Assembly: GCF_024636815.1 (NCBI RefSeq)
Contig: NZ_JAGXGF010000020.1
Coordinates: 1 to 64,000 of the forward strand
Reading direction: 5' to 3'
Source: Marivirga sp.
Lineage (GTDB): Bacteria > Bacteroidota > Bacteroidia > Cytophagales > Cyclobacteriaceae
Length of the DNA: 64,000 bases
The notes below the pieces were generated by a model. The model worked only from the letters and a program-made list of their open reading frames with translations, was not told the DNA's origin and did not search any database. Position numbers and translations under genes: made by a program. This document shows positions 1 to 10,301 of this stretch, one piece after another. Numbering within the stretch: the stretch's first letter is position 1; each line of letters begins with the position of its first letter.

Positions 1-67
1 ACTTTCTTGTTAAGTGTCCGAAATGGACACCAGCTTCAAGTAAGTCGTTGTACTCAAGCTTAGCCAT
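1..67 (-). CDS. rpsB: 30S ribosomal protein S2, N-terminal part (runs off the window)
   Basis: Reverse complement from ATG at 67 reads MAKLEYNDLLEAGVHFGHLTRK, typical S2 N-terminus; follows rplM-rpsI. Confidence 0.93.
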   Translation of the reverse strand, partial: MAKLEYNDLLEAGVHFGHLTRK

Positions 68-100
68 AAGTTTTTAAATTTATATGTTGTTGTGTAAAAA

Positions 101-487
101 TTAACGTTTAGAGAACTGGAATGCTCTTCTCGCTTTTCTTCTTCCGTATTTCTTACGTTCAACCATTCTAGGGTCTCTGGTAAGAAATCCTTCTGCTTTC
201 AATGCTGGCCTGTGCTCAGGATCAAGTTCGCAAAGTGCACGAGCAATTGCTAAACGTACAGCTTCTGCCTGACCTGCCACTCCTCCACCATCAACATTCA
301 CTTTTAGGTCGAAAGAACCTTCAGTTTTTGTTGTAGCAAATGGTTGGTTAATGATTGCTTGAAGAATTTCAGTTGGGAAATAATCTTTTATATCCTTTGT
401 ATTAACGGTAATAGCACCTTTGCCCGACTGCATATACAATCTAGCAACAGATGTTTTTCTTCTACCAATGGTGTTTATAATTTCCAT
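101..487 (-). CDS. rpsI: 30S ribosomal protein S9
   Basis: C-terminal [24 protein letters not shown] signature. Confidence 0.98.
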   Translation of the reverse strand: MEIINTIGRRKTSVARLYMQSGKGAITVNTKDIKDYFPTEILQAIINQPFATTKTEGSFDLKVNVDGGGVAGQAEAVRLAIARALCELDPEHRPALKAEGFLTRDPRMVERKKYGRRKARRAFQFSKR

Positions 488-498
488 CTATTGATTTT

Positions 499-942
499 TT
501 AGATTTCTTTAACTTTAGGTTTTTGTGCTTCATGACCGTGTTCTGCTCCTTCATATACATAAAGGTTTCTGAACAAGTCTCTGCCCAATCTGTTTTTCGG
601 CAACATGCCTCGTATAGCTCTTTCTACTAGTAAAGTAGAAGATTTTGCTTTCAACTGACGAGGGGTGATTTCACGCTGACCACCAGGATAACCTGTGTAG
701 TGCTGGTAAACTCTATCATCCCATTTCTTTCCAGTCATAAGGATTTTGTCTGCATTGATAACGATAACGTTATCCCCACAGTCCACATTAGGCGTAAAAC
801 TCGGTTTATTTTTACCACGAAGAATTTTGGCTACATCGCTGGCAAATCTACCTAATACTTTTCCTGCAGCATCTACTACAACCCAGTCTTTTTCAACTGT
901 TGCTTTATTTGCCGAGATGGTTTTGTAACTAAGCGTATCCAC
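499..942 (-). CDS. rplM: 50S ribosomal protein L13
   Basis: VVVDAAGKVLGRFAS...NKPSFTPNVDCGDNVIVINADKI..AIRGMLPKNRLGR. Confidence 0.98.
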   Translation of the reverse strand: MDTLSYKTISANKATVEKDWVVVDAAGKVLGRFASDVAKILRGKNKPSFTPNVDCGDNVIVINADKILMTGKKWDDRVYQHYTGYPGGQREITPRQLKAKSSTLLVERAIRGMLPKNRLGRDLFRNLYVYEGAEHGHEAQKPKVKEI

Positions 943-1038
943 TATTTTTTCTTTTTGTTAGTTCTTAACTCCTTATTAATTAGCTTTTTACAGATAGTAA
1001 ACATTTATGATCGGGCGAACTATCCGCTAAAAGGGACA

Positions 1039-1069
1039 CAAAGATAGAAGCTTATTAATTGAAAAACAA
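1039..1069 (-). promoter_or_regulatory. Bacteroidetes-type promoter for rplM-rpsI-rpsB
   Basis: On the minus strand TTG-N20-TATCTTTG, matching the -33 TTG / -7 TAnnTTTG consensus. Confidence 0.7.
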
Positions 1070-1154
1070 CATCCTACGAAAAAAATCGCATGGATTTACG
1101 TATTGTTTTTGCTCTTTTTCAAGCTAAATCTCTAAGACTTGCAAATTTCTAAGA

Positions 1155-1868
1155 TTATCTATTTTTTTTCAACTGCTTTAGCGCAACTTCTATATCTTTA
1201 GGATAGGGTGCTTCGGCTGTGATAACTTTGCCTTTTAAATCAGTTAAAACTAAAGATTTTGCATGCAAAGCAAATCTTTTAATTATAGGTTGCTCTTCCT
1301 TTTCTTTTCCCCTAACAAAATTCTTTTTAAAAGAAGAAAGATATAATAATTGACCACCATAAGTTTCATCTCCTGTGATGGAGGCATTCAAAGAAGCCAA
1401 ATGAACCCTTATTTGATGCATTCTGCCTGTTTCGGGTTTGCAGGCTACTAAAGAATGCTTTTTAAAAGTTTCTATTGTATTAAAAATTGTCTTAGCAATT
1501 TTACCTTGCCTGTGAGAAATTTTCACATAACCTGAGGCTGTGGTATGTAAGGGTAAATTTACTTCTTCATCCTTAAATTGATGTAAACCATCTACTATCG
1601 CGTGATAGGTTTTATCTACTTGTCGGTGTTCAAATTGCATAGATGAATTTCTGTAAGCTTCGGTATTTTTGGCTACCAATAAAACCCCGGAAGTTTCTTT
1701 ATCAAGCCTGTGACAGATTTGATAATCATCATTATATTTTTTCACTAAGGATAAAATCGTTACCGAATCGTTTCTATCCGCTAATGTTGAAACGAAAGGT
1801 GGCTTATTTATAAAAATATAATCATCTGATTCATCTATAATCAGTGGCTTAAGTGATTTGTAATACAT
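1155..1868 (-). CDS. RluA family pseudouridine synthase
   Basis: HRLDKETSGVLLVAKN and GRMHQIRVHLAS motifs. Confidence 0.93.
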   Translation of the reverse strand: MYYKSLKPLIIDESDDYIFINKPPFVSTLADRNDSVTILSLVKKYNDDYQICHRLDKETSGVLLVAKNTEAYRNSSMQFEHRQVDKTYHAIVDGLHQFKDEEVNLPLHTTASGYVKISHRQGKIAKTIFNTIETFKKHSLVACKPETGRMHQIRVHLASLNASITGDETYGGQLLYLSSFKKNFVRGKEKEEQPIIKRFALHAKSLVLTDLKGKVITAEAPYPKDIEVALKQLKKNR

Positions 1869-1886
1869 TCTAAAATTAAAGTTAAC

Positions 1887-2972
1887 CTATTCTGAATCTT
1901 CTTCCTTATCTGCTATCGGTACAAAAGGTTCTGGTGCTTTTTTCACAGGGAGTTTAAAACTAAATAGCGAACCTTTACCCACAGTACTTGTAACGGATAC
2001 TGAGGAGCCATGTGCTTCAATAATATGCTTCACAATCGCTAAGCCCAAACCTGTTCCGCCCCTTTCTTTCGATCTACTTTTTTCAATACGGTAGAATCTT
2101 TCAAATATCCTTTTTATGTGTTCGGGTGAAATTCCAGCACCATGGTCCTGTATGGCTATGGTGACATCCTTTTCTGTGATTTCAAAACCGACCACAATTT
2201 CGGTATTTTCATCGGAATATTTGATGGCATTGGATATCAAATTTACAATTACTTGATAAATTCGTTGATAATCAGCAATTACGTTTATTGGGCCTTCATA
2301 CGTTTTGTCAAATTGAAGATTCATATTCTTTTTGTCTGTCTTCCCTTCAAACTGGTCAAAAACGTCCTCTACTAAAGCCAATAAATCAAGTTCTTCAAAA
2401 TGCATGGTGATTTCACCGGCTTCAATATGAGATAGCGTCAATAAATCATTTACCAACATTTCTAAGCCATCTAAACTTTTGGCGGCTTTTTTAAGAAATT
2501 TACCTCTTACGTTTTTATCTTTTACAGCACCATCTATAAGTGTATAAACAAACCCTTGGGCGGCAAAAATTGGAGTTTTTAATTCATGGGATACATCAGC
2601 CAGAAACTCACGCCTGTAGGTAGCCATCCTTTTTAATTCATCAATTTCTTGTTGTTTATTGGCGGCATAACTAAAAATCTCCTGATTGATTTTCCGTAAA
2701 GGATTAAAAGATTTTTGAGTTTCCATATCATTTACGAATGAATAATCTTTTTCTCCTAATTTATTAAAAACTTCATATAGCTTGTTGATTTCTTTAAAAA
2801 AGAGAAATTCTAGCACTATACTGATGAGCAAATAAGACGAGGAAGAGGATAAAATAAAGGTTAGAATTAATGCTGTGGCACCTACTCCTTCCAACAAACT
2901 TAAAAAAGCAGTTGTAACAATAGCAATTGTAAGTGCTAACAAAACAGAAACTCCTCTGGAATTAAAAAGCAT
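1887..2972 (-). CDS. Sensor histidine kinase (PhoR-like)
   Basis: DVSHELKTPI H-box, N-box NLISNAIKYS, GGTGLGLAIVKHI G-box, two N-terminal TM helices. Confidence 0.93.
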   Translation of the reverse strand: MLFNSRGVSVLLALTIAIVTTAFLSLLEGVGATALILTFILSSSSSYLLISIVLEFLFFKEINKLYEVFNKLGEKDYSFVNDMETQKSFNPLRKINQEIFSYAANKQQEIDELKRMATYRREFLADVSHELKTPIFAAQGFVYTLIDGAVKDKNVRGKFLKKAAKSLDGLEMLVNDLLTLSHIEAGEITMHFEELDLLALVEDVFDQFEGKTDKKNMNLQFDKTYEGPINVIADYQRIYQVIVNLISNAIKYSDENTEIVVGFEITEKDVTIAIQDHGAGISPEHIKRIFERFYRIEKSRSKERGGTGLGLAIVKHIIEAHGSSVSVTSTVGKGSLFSFKLPVKKAPEPFVPIADKEEDSE

Positions 2973-2980
2973 AAATTTCC

Positions 2981-3670
2981 TTATTCCGTATCAAATTTAT
3001 AACCAACTCCTTTTACCGTAGAAATATAACCATCGCCTACTTTTTCCCTCACTTTACGAACATGAACATCTACCGTTCTAGCTAATACATATACGTCTGA
3101 TCCCCAGATATTTTGCAATAAATCATCTCTATTGAAAACCTTATTTGGATTTTGAGCCAGAAAATATAATAATTCAAATTCTTTTTTCGGTAAAGATACT
3201 TGTTTTCCGTCCACAGTAACCGTGTAGCTGGTTCTGTCAATCATTAAGCCACCAATTGTAATTTTATTGCTGTCCTTTTGTTTTTTTATGTCACGCCTGA
3301 AATAAGCATTTATCCTGCTCATTAAAGCACGTGGTTTAATAGGCTTGGTAATATAATCATCCGCGCCATTTTCAAAGGCAGCAACTTCAGAATATTCTTC
3401 TGATCGGGCAGTCAAGAAAATAATGAATGCATTAGCTGATTCAGGATTTTCTCTTAGCTGACGGCAAGTTTCTACCCCATCTTGATTGGGCATCATGATG
3501 TCAAGTAAGATCAATTGTGGCTGAAATTTTTGAGCTTTTTCAACTGCCGTTTTTCCATCTTGAGCGGTTTTCACCTCATAGCCTTCTTTTGTGAGGTTAT
3601 ATTCCAATAACTCTAGTATGTCTGATTCATCATCAACGACAAGCACCTTGTGGCTTTGCTTGTTTCCCAT
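2981..3670 (-). CDS. Response regulator transcription factor (OmpR/PhoB family)
   Basis: Receiver domain VLVVDDESDILELL plus winged-helix C-terminus; adjacent kinase. Confidence 0.95.
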   Translation of the reverse strand: MGNKQSHKVLVVDDESDILELLEYNLTKEGYEVKTAQDGKTAVEKAQKFQPQLILLDIMMPNQDGVETCRQLRENPESANAFIIFLTARSEEYSEVAAFENGADDYITKPIKPRALMSRINAYFRRDIKKQKDSNKITIGGLMIDRTSYTVTVDGKQVSLPKKEFELLYFLAQNPNKVFNRDDLLQNIWGSDVYVLARTVDVHVRKVREKVGDGYISTVKGVGYKFDTE

Positions 3671-3782
3671 GGTTAATTGTGTTTTATTTTAGGCTAAATT
3701 CGATAAAAATATTTATAAATTAAGCGATTAAAATGGTAATAACAATTTCTTAATATCTAATTAAACTTAAGGATACATTCAT

Positions 3783-4817
3783 TTATAAAGAATCAAGGTT
3801 CTTTTGATAAAAATCTAACATGCTTAAAATTTCTCCATTAAACTTCTCTTTTAAATCCTGTGCTAGCATTTGTTGATGACCCGAATAGCGTTTAAATGAT
3901 AATAAGTAAGCATTATTGACATCTATTTCACTTTTTAGGAATTCAGTATATTTTGGATTTTTAAATTTTTGATTCCTTAAATCTTCTTTAAATTTTTCAA
4001 TAAAATAATATTTTTGATTTTCTTTTTTGGTGGTATTAAATGCTTCTATTTGATGATAAAGACTGTCGAATCTTGGTAAATAATCTCTAACAAATTGATT
4101 AAGAGAGTGCTTATCTTCAAGGTGATCTAAATATTCATTATGGTCTTTTTTGAATAGTTCAGGCTGTTTTTCAAAAAACATTTTAGTGAATTCTTGTCCG
4201 AAAAAAGAAGCTAAATTTTCATTGAAATCCACACTATCTCTAATGAAAATTTCATCATGAGTTAACTCATGGAAAATTAATTCCGCCAATCTACCATTGC
4301 TGTATTGTAATACATTGCTTAATATGGGATCCTTTAACCAACCCAATGTTGACCATGCACTTGCAGTTCGCAACCGCACATCAAATCCGTTTGTTTTTAG
4401 CTCTTGCTCCAATTTTAAAGCTTCCTCTTCAATAAAGAATCCTTTATAACTAACCTTTCCTAAAACCGGAAATTTCCATTCATAGCTTTCCAAACTATAG
4501 GGGTAGGCTGCTGTTGCAACCCACATTAATTCTTTTCCTTGCTGATCATACATTTTTTCGTATTGGTCCTCAGATGAAAATCCTAATTCAGAATTAGCAA
4601 ATGATTTAACGGATTTAACTAATTCAATTTTTGTCTTTAGAGAATCAGGATATGATGGGTTTTCCAAATAAAACTCCAAAGGCTCAGCATTGTACATAAT
4701 AGAAAACTGGCCTTTAGCCTGTTGTAAACCATATCGGATCAAATCCCATTTTAAAACAATGAAAATAGTGATTACGGTTAAACCGAGTAGTAATATTTTG
4801 CGAAATATAGATTTCAA
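3783..4817 (-). CDS. Predicted aminopeptidase (Aminopep family zinc peptidase)
   Basis: LAELIFHELTHDEIFIRDSVDFNENLASFFGQE zinc-binding motif. Confidence 0.75.
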   Translation of the reverse strand: MKSIFRKILLLGLTVITIFIVLKWDLIRYGLQQAKGQFSIMYNAEPLEFYLENPSYPDSLKTKIELVKSVKSFANSELGFSSEDQYEKMYDQQGKELMWVATAAYPYSLESYEWKFPVLGKVSYKGFFIEEEALKLEQELKTNGFDVRLRTASAWSTLGWLKDPILSNVLQYSNGRLAELIFHELTHDEIFIRDSVDFNENLASFFGQEFTKMFFEKQPELFKKDHNEYLDHLEDKHSLNQFVRDYLPRFDSLYHQIEAFNTTKKENQKYYFIEKFKEDLRNQKFKNPKYTEFLKSEIDVNNAYLLSFKRYSGHQQMLAQDLKEKFNGEILSMLDFYQKNLDSL

Positions 4818-5945
4818 TTATTTGTTTTTTATTGGGAGCGTTTTAAAGATATTAAAATATATGGCGTGAGAAAATTCAAATAATCGATTATTGAAATCCC
4901 AATAGGGTTCAAATCTTAACAAAAGCATAGAAGATTCTCCGATATGAAATTCATTCATGACTCTTAATATGAGAAGTTTTCTTTCATCTTCATAAAATCT
5001 TGAATTAGGATCAGTACTGTAGGATTGATATAATCTCCCACCTTTATAAGAATAAAAATGATCTCCTTCCCAATAACTCAGCATAAAATCTCCCATTTTT
5101 GTTTCCAGGGTACCATTTAAATAATAGCCATACCCTTCAGTATAAGGTAGGCTAAATTCTTGACTGTTATCTATATAATGTAAAAAATAACCTTCCCATT
5201 TATGTCCTTTTATAAAGCCTTTATTATATTTTTTATGATAAGAAGCTCCAATGGCATTATTAAATCTTGTAACCAAGGGTTGTCCTCTTAAAGCATCAAT
5301 TTGTCCAGCCCGATGATAGCCTCTAAACTGATAATGAAGTGTGGCTGTATTACCATTTTTTTTTATCACATCATATTGACTCACTATTCCTCCGGAAACT
5401 TCTTCTTTAAAAGGGGAGTTTTGATAAATCATTTTCTCCCAGTTGATCCAGGCATCAAAAAATATTCTTTCTTTATTGAATAAATATTGAATGCCATTTT
5501 CAGGTGTATCAACTAATAGTCTTTCAAAATCTTCAAGTGGTTCTAACATGCGGTGATGAACGGAGCCATTGTAATTTCCGAAAATCAATTGGCTGTTATT
5601 CCAATCGTACAAAATACTGAAATAGGGGATGGAATAAGTTAGGTTATTGTTACCGAAATCTTTGTGTAAAAATATTCCAGCTTGTATATTGACTTGTTCA
5701 TGTAATTGGTATCCAATGCTAGGAATAAATCTAGTTCCAAACAAAGTGTAGCCTTTTACGATTTGATTGAAATATTCATTATTTTTATTGAATGATAAAG
5801 CCCTTATAGAAAAACTGAAAGGATTATCTAAAGTACTGTCTTTTACAATTTTTTGTTCGAACCCTGTATTGTCTAATTGAGCCAACAAAGGATAAGTACA
5901 AAAGACTAAAATAATGAGAGAAACAGTAATAAATTTGATTTGCAT
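4818..5945 (-). CDS. Hypothetical protein with signal peptide, likely outer-membrane beta-barrel
   Basis: Signal peptide LIILVFCTYPLLAQ; alternating aromatic/hydrophilic strands, terminal F-rich strand. Confidence 0.5.
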   Translation of the reverse strand: MQIKFITVSLIILVFCTYPLLAQLDNTGFEQKIVKDSTLDNPFSFSIRALSFNKNNEYFNQIVKGYTLFGTRFIPSIGYQLHEQVNIQAGIFLHKDFGNNNLTYSIPYFSILYDWNNSQLIFGNYNGSVHHRMLEPLEDFERLLVDTPENGIQYLFNKERIFFDAWINWEKMIYQNSPFKEEVSGGIVSQYDVIKKNGNTATLHYQFRGYHRAGQIDALRGQPLVTRFNNAIGASYHKKYNKGFIKGHKWEGYFLHYIDNSQEFSLPYTEGYGYYLNGTLETKMGDFMLSYWEGDHFYSYKGGRLYQSYSTDPNSRFYEDERKLLILRVMNEFHIGESSMLLLRFEPYWDFNNRLFEFSHAIYFNIFKTLPIKNK

Positions 5946-6048
5946 AAAATTTAGTTATAAAGCAAGGCTAAAGCATTTGGCAATTGTCTCTTTTCCTGCT
6001 AAATTCGATGCAGCAAGTTACAAATAAGCCCTATACAAAATATTAAAG

Positions 6049-7089
6049 ATGAGCGAAAAAAGCGAAAAATTAAAAGCATTACAACTAACTATTGATAAAC
6101 TGGATAAAACTTACGGGAAAGGTTCCGTAATGAAGTTGAGTGACGAAAAGGTAATGGATGTTCCATCTATTCATACCGGTTCTTTAGGATTGGATATAGC
6201 CTTAGGAATTGGTGGTATTCCGAGAGGAAGAGTGATTGAAGTTTATGGCCCTGAATCTTCAGGTAAAACTACCTTAGCCATGCACTGTATTGCTGAAGCC
6301 CAAAAAGCAGGTGGCATGGCAGCTATTATTGATGCTGAGCATGCTTTCGATAAAGGCTATGCTGAAAAATTAGGAATTGATACTGAAAACTTATTGATTT
6401 CTCAACCCGATAGTGGTGAACAGGCTTTGGAAATAGCTGAACACTTAATTCGCTCTGGAGCTTTGGATATAGTAGTGATTGATTCTGTTGCGGCTTTGGT
6501 TCCTAAAGGGGAATTAGAAGGCGAAATGGGAGACAGTAAAATGGGACTTCAAGCTAGATTGATGTCTCAGGCATTGAGGAAATTAACCGGAGCAATCAGT
6601 AAAACTGGCTGTTCATGTATTTTCATCAACCAGTTAAGAGAAAAAATCGGGGTGATGTTCGGAAACCCTGAAACAACTACAGGTGGTAACGCATTGAAAT
6701 TTTATGCTTCTGTTCGATTGGATATCAGAAGAATAGGAAGTATCAAAGAAGGTCCTGATAACATCACTGGTAACAGAGTGAAGGTGAAAGTGGTGAAAAA
6801 TAAAATGGCTCCTCCATTTAAAGTTGTGGAATTTGACATTATGTACGGAGAAGGAATTTCTAAAGTAGGAGAGATCATTGACCTCGGTGTAGAATTGGAT
6901 GTGATTAAGAAAGCCGGTTCCTGGTTCTCTTATATGGATAACAAATTGGGCCAAGGAAGGGATTCCGTTAAATCCTTGATTTTAGATAATCCAGAACTGA
7001 TGGAAGAATTGGAAACTAAAATCAGAGCTAAAATAAATGGAGAGGATTTAGACGCGAAAGTGGGGAAAGCAGAAAAAGCTAAAAAGTAA
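6049..7089 (+). CDS. recA: Recombinase RecA
   Basis: [20 protein letters not shown] Walker [42 protein letters not shown]. Confidence 0.99.
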   Translation: MSEKSEKLKALQLTIDKLDKTYGKGSVMKLSDEKVMDVPSIHTGSLGLDIALGIGGIPRGRVIEVYGPESSGKTTLAMHCIAEAQKAGGMAAIIDAEHAFDKGYAEKLGIDTENLLISQPDSGEQALEIAEHLIRSGALDIVVIDSVAALVPKGELEGEMGDSKMGLQARLMSQALRKLTGAISKTGCSCIFINQLREKIGVMFGNPETTTGGNALKFYASVRLDIRRIGSIKEGPDNITGNRVKVKVVKNKMAPPFKVVEFDIMYGEGISKVGEIIDLGVELDVIKKAGSWFSYMDNKLGQGRDSVKSLILDNPELMEELETKIRAKINGEDLDAKVGKAEKAKK

Positions 7090-7117
7090 TATCGATATTA
7101 ATCGCTTTAAATATAGT

Positions 7118-7150
7118 AAAAGCAGCTGCTGAAAGGTAGTTGCTTTTTTT
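7118..7150 (+). terminator. Rho-independent terminator after recA
   Basis: AAAGCAGCTGCT gaaa GGTAGTTGCTTTTTTT imperfect hairpin with T-run. Confidence 0.6.
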
Positions 7151-7227
7151 GTATCCAACTACATGTAAAATTCACTAAAGCTTAACACAATCTATTAATC
7201 TTATGGCTTATTTTCACGTATATTTAT

Positions 7228-7848
7228 GTGAAAATGAGCCCAGAGCTATTAAAAAATAACAGCCAGTACAAAAATGTGCTTTCCATCATGGATAGCTCTG
7301 AATGGTTGCTGTTTATTACTACTTTCATCCGCAGGAAAAACCCTATCACCAGAACTTATTGGATTTATCTATTGGTAGGTTTAATCGGAGGTATTTATAT
7401 CCTTTTCAATTACGATTTAGTTAGCATTGAATCCAGATTTTGGATAGTGGGTATTACAGGGGGATTGTTAATTTCATTATTAGTCAGTCCTGTTTTGCAT
7501 GAACTAATTCACGCATTAATTTTTAGGTTTTTCGGAGCAAGCAGTATTAAATTCAAATGGAACTGGAATCTTTTTCGCTTCAATGTTCAAGCCAATGATT
7601 TTGTTTTAAGCAAGAAGAAGTATTTTTTCACTTGCATTATCACCTTTTTCCTTTTCTCCATATTACCATTCGTTTTAGCCTTCTATACAGATGGAATATT
7701 GCTTTTTACTTTGCTTTCTCTCTCTTTTTTTCATGCACTCTATGCTATGAAAGATTTAGCAGTATGTAGTTATTTATACAAGTTTCCAAACTGCTATATT
7801 TACAGCTCGGAAGAAAATAAGACTATTTTTTATAAGTCAATACCATAA
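7228..7848 (+). CDS. DUF3267-like membrane zinc metalloprotease-type protein
   Basis: VLHELIHALIF HExxH motif within TM helices. Confidence 0.7.
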   Translation: MKMSPELLKNNSQYKNVLSIMDSSEWLLFITTFIRRKNPITRTYWIYLLVGLIGGIYILFNYDLVSIESRFWIVGITGGLLISLLVSPVLHELIHALIFRFFGASSIKFKWNWNLFRFNVQANDFVLSKKKYFFTCIITFFLFSILPFVLAFYTDGILLFTLLSLSFFHALYAMKDLAVCSYLYKFPNCYIYSSEENKTIFYKSIP

Positions 7849-7911
7849 TTTTGATTTTATAAAACCTCCATCTTTTCTTATCGTTTTCGAAATAAAATCT
7901 AAATTATTGAT

Positions 7912-8313
7912 ATGAAATCTGTATTTAAACTAAGCTTGATGCTTTTTGCTTTCCTTATGATCAGTTGCGAATCAAAGGAAAAAGAAATTGAGAAATTAAA
8001 ATCTGAAACCATTGCGGTGCATGATGAGGTGATGCCAAAAATGGATGATATCATGAAGTTGAAGAAATCTTTAAGGGCTAAAGAAGATTCTGTTTCTTCC
8101 CACGATAGCACGAAAATTAAAGGGCTGATACTATCTTTAGAAAAGTCAGATAAAGTGATGATGAATTGGATGCGAAATTATGATCCACAGATGGAAGGTA
8201 TGTCTGATGAAGAAAAAATTGAATATTTAAAGCAGCAAAAATCTTCAATTCAAGAGGTAAGCGAACAAATGAGAAGCAGTATTTCTGAAGCAGAAGCTTA
8301 TCTGAATCAATAA
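7912..8313 (+). CDS. Small coiled-coil lipoprotein
   Basis: Lipobox FLMISCES; charged helical body. Confidence 0.6.
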   Translation: MKSVFKLSLMLFAFLMISCESKEKEIEKLKSETIAVHDEVMPKMDDIMKLKKSLRAKEDSVSSHDSTKIKGLILSLEKSDKVMMNWMRNYDPQMEGMSDEEKIEYLKQQKSSIQEVSEQMRSSISEAEAYLNQ

Positions 8314-8315
8314 AA

Positions 8316-8921
8316 TTATTGACAGTTGGAGAGCGATTCTTCAATTGTCTCTATTTCAATCATACCCTTTTCATTCTCCCAGCTGTTGTAAATATAAGTT
8401 GAAATCTCTGCTATTTCCAGGTTGGTCAATCTCTCCAATGCCGGCATTGCCTGATTATAAGTTTTTCCATTTACCTCAATTTCTCCTTTCAATCCATTTT
8501 TTATAGCACAAATACTTCTAGGAATATCAGCTAACATATAATCTGATTTAGCCAATGGTGGGAAAAGCTTTCCCAAACCATCTCCATTTTCCTGATGGCA
8601 ATTGCTGCAATGCGTAGTGTAAAGTTGCTTGCCCTGTATCATGTATTTGGCATACTTCTGCATTTTGGTATCTGAATAATTTTCAGTAGCTGAATTTCTA
8701 AATTCTTCATATCTGCCACAAGAAAAAAGGATAAGGCTAAAAATTACAATTGAAAATAATCCTGCTTTATCAAGTTTATAGTGGAAATTAAACCTGTCAG
8801 ATTTTAGCCTTGAAAGCGGCTTAAAATACTTGAATAACCTAAATATAATGTAGATATAAACGTGACAGGTTTTGAGAAAAGTACAAACAATACGAGTGAA
8901 ATAAAGAAACTTTTTATTCAT
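8316..8921 (-). CDS. Cytochrome c family protein; N-terminus uncertain
   Basis: CSNCH heme motif, lipobox-like LILFSCG deep inside the ORF; MNKKFLY taken as start, but an inverted repeat element lies in this region. Confidence 0.75.
   Translation of the reverse strand: MNKKFLYFTRIVCTFLKTCHVYIYIIFRLFKYFKPLSRLKSDRFNFHYKLDKAGLFSIVIFSLILFSCGRYEEFRNSATENYSDTKMQKYAKYMIQGKQLYTTHCSNCHQENGDGLGKLFPPLAKSDYMLADIPRSICAIKNGLKGEIEVNGKTYNQAMPALERLTNLEIAEISTYIYNSWENEKGMIEIETIEESLSNCQ
8790..8872. repeat. Small inverted-repeat element with 10-bp perfect terminal arms
   Basis: AAACCTGTCA (8790-8799) and TGACAGGTTT (8863-8872), with nested ATTTTAGCC/GGCTTAAAAT. Confidence 0.5.
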
Positions 8922-9576
8922 CATAAGTAGCCAAAAGGAGTTCAATATCTGTAATGAGTTTATCTACTTCTTCAGATCGAGTGCCGTCATAAACGCCTCT
9001 AATTTTTCTTTCCTTATCCACCAATAAAAAGGCACCACTATGAAGAAAACCGCCTACTTCGTTTTCATCTTCCATGGCTGTCACCATATAACCTTTTTGG
9101 CCTAATTCATAAATATCTTCCTTTTCGCCCGTTACAAAGTGCCATTTAGGTGCTTCAACATCCAGTTTTTCAGCAAAATCTTTCAGCAAAGCAACGGTGT
9201 CATATTCAGGGTCAATGGTATGAGAGATTATAGCAACTTCATCATTTTCTTTATAAGCTTCGTAAACTCTCAACATTTCCTTTTTCATGGTAGGACAAAT
9301 GGTGGGGCAAGAAGTGAAAAAGAAATCGGCAACATATACTTTACCTTCAAAGGTTTCTGGGGTTACCCAATTGCTGTCCTGATTCACAAGCTTATAATCA
9401 GGTATTGTGTGGTCAACCGTATCGGTTACAGTTTTTCCATCCACTATTTTTTCCACGTATTGCTTTCTACCCAAAACAGGAAATTCAGCTTTTTTATTTT
9501 TTTGATTCTCTAAACCACAAGCCGCTAATGTTAGGCTTATTAAAGTAAAAAAAAGTATTGATTTAAAAGTGTTCAT
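8914..9576 (-). CDS. SCO family protein (copper chaperone for cytochrome oxidase assembly)
   Basis: DFFFTSCPTICPTMKKEM CxxxC motif, lipobox LTLAACG. Confidence 0.92.
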   Translation of the reverse strand: MNTFKSILFFTLISLTLAACGLENQKNKKAEFPVLGRKQYVEKIVDGKTVTDTVDHTIPDYKLVNQDSNWVTPETFEGKVYVADFFFTSCPTICPTMKKEMLRVYEAYKENDEVAIISHTIDPEYDTVALLKDFAEKLDVEAPKWHFVTGEKEDIYELGQKGYMVTAMEDENEVGGFLHSGAFLLVDKERKIRGVYDGTRSEEVDKLITDIELLLATYDE

Positions 9577-9583
9577 TATATAT

Positions 9584-9624
9584 AATTATGAATTATGAAT
9601 TATGAATTATGAATTATGAATTAT
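9584..9624. repeat. Heptanucleotide tandem repeat (AATTATG)x5 plus partial
   Basis: Five perfect units followed by AATTAT, between hemJ stop and SCO start. Confidence 0.97.
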
Positions 9625-10154
9625 TTATTTTCCCTAATAGCTTTATAAATTTTAATGGCTACCATTAGCAAAACTCCAAAACCTATGAATCCTACAATAC
9701 CGTAGATCCAGTCAAGCTCATTTTTAAGTACTATTAAGAATACTACGGCAACCAAGAATAGAGTTGCTATTTCATTCCAAATTCTTAACTGTGTGGAACT
9801 GTATTTGATTTCTCCTTTTTGAAGTTTTTTGTAAATATAATGACAGGAAAAATGATAAAGGTAAAGCAAAAACACAAAGGTCAGTTTGATATGCATAAAA
9901 GGCTGCTTCAACCAAAAAGGTTGTAGAACCAGTAAACTTGTAGCTAAAATCAATGTAATAATTGCTGATGGCCAGGTAATGACATTCCATAACAACCTGG
10001 ACATCTTGCTTAACTGATTATGCAAGATCGTTTTTTCAGGCTCGGATTTTTGAAGAGCTTCAGTTTGATAAATAAAAAGCCTAACGATATAAAATAATCC
10101 TGCGAACCATGTGACTACAAAAATGATATGCAAAGATTTAATATATAAATACAT
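9621..10154 (-). CDS. hemJ: HemJ-like protoporphyrinogen oxidase / CopD family membrane protein
   Basis: MYLYIKSLHIIFVVTWFAGLFYIVRLFIY N-terminus typical of HemJ/UPF0093. Confidence 0.8.
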   Translation of the reverse strand: MYLYIKSLHIIFVVTWFAGLFYIVRLFIYQTEALQKSEPEKTILHNQLSKMSRLLWNVITWPSAIITLILATSLLVLQPFWLKQPFMHIKLTFVFLLYLYHFSCHYIYKKLQKGEIKYSSTQLRIWNEIATLFLVAVVFLIVLKNELDWIYGIVGFIGFGVLLMVAIKIYKAIRENK

Positions 10155-10301
10155 ATTTTGTTAATTAGGATTTCAATTTTTTGAATTAGGAAATATTTTA
10201 TCCTGTTGCAAAAGTAATGAATATGAACTTATTTTTGTTTAGTTCCGTAAAGTATAAAGTTGTATTGAGTAACAAATATCACCTTTTTTAATCCAAGTAA
10301 A

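Noticed and set aside
746-928. 60-aa plus ORF inside rplM
   Set aside because: Antisense to a ribosomal protein gene; chance ORF.
6634-6954. 106-aa minus ORF inside recA
   Set aside because: Antisense shadow of a strongly conserved gene.
9139-9513. 124-aa plus ORF antisense to SCO
   Set aside because: Low-complexity Phe-rich shadow ORF opposite a clear SCO gene.
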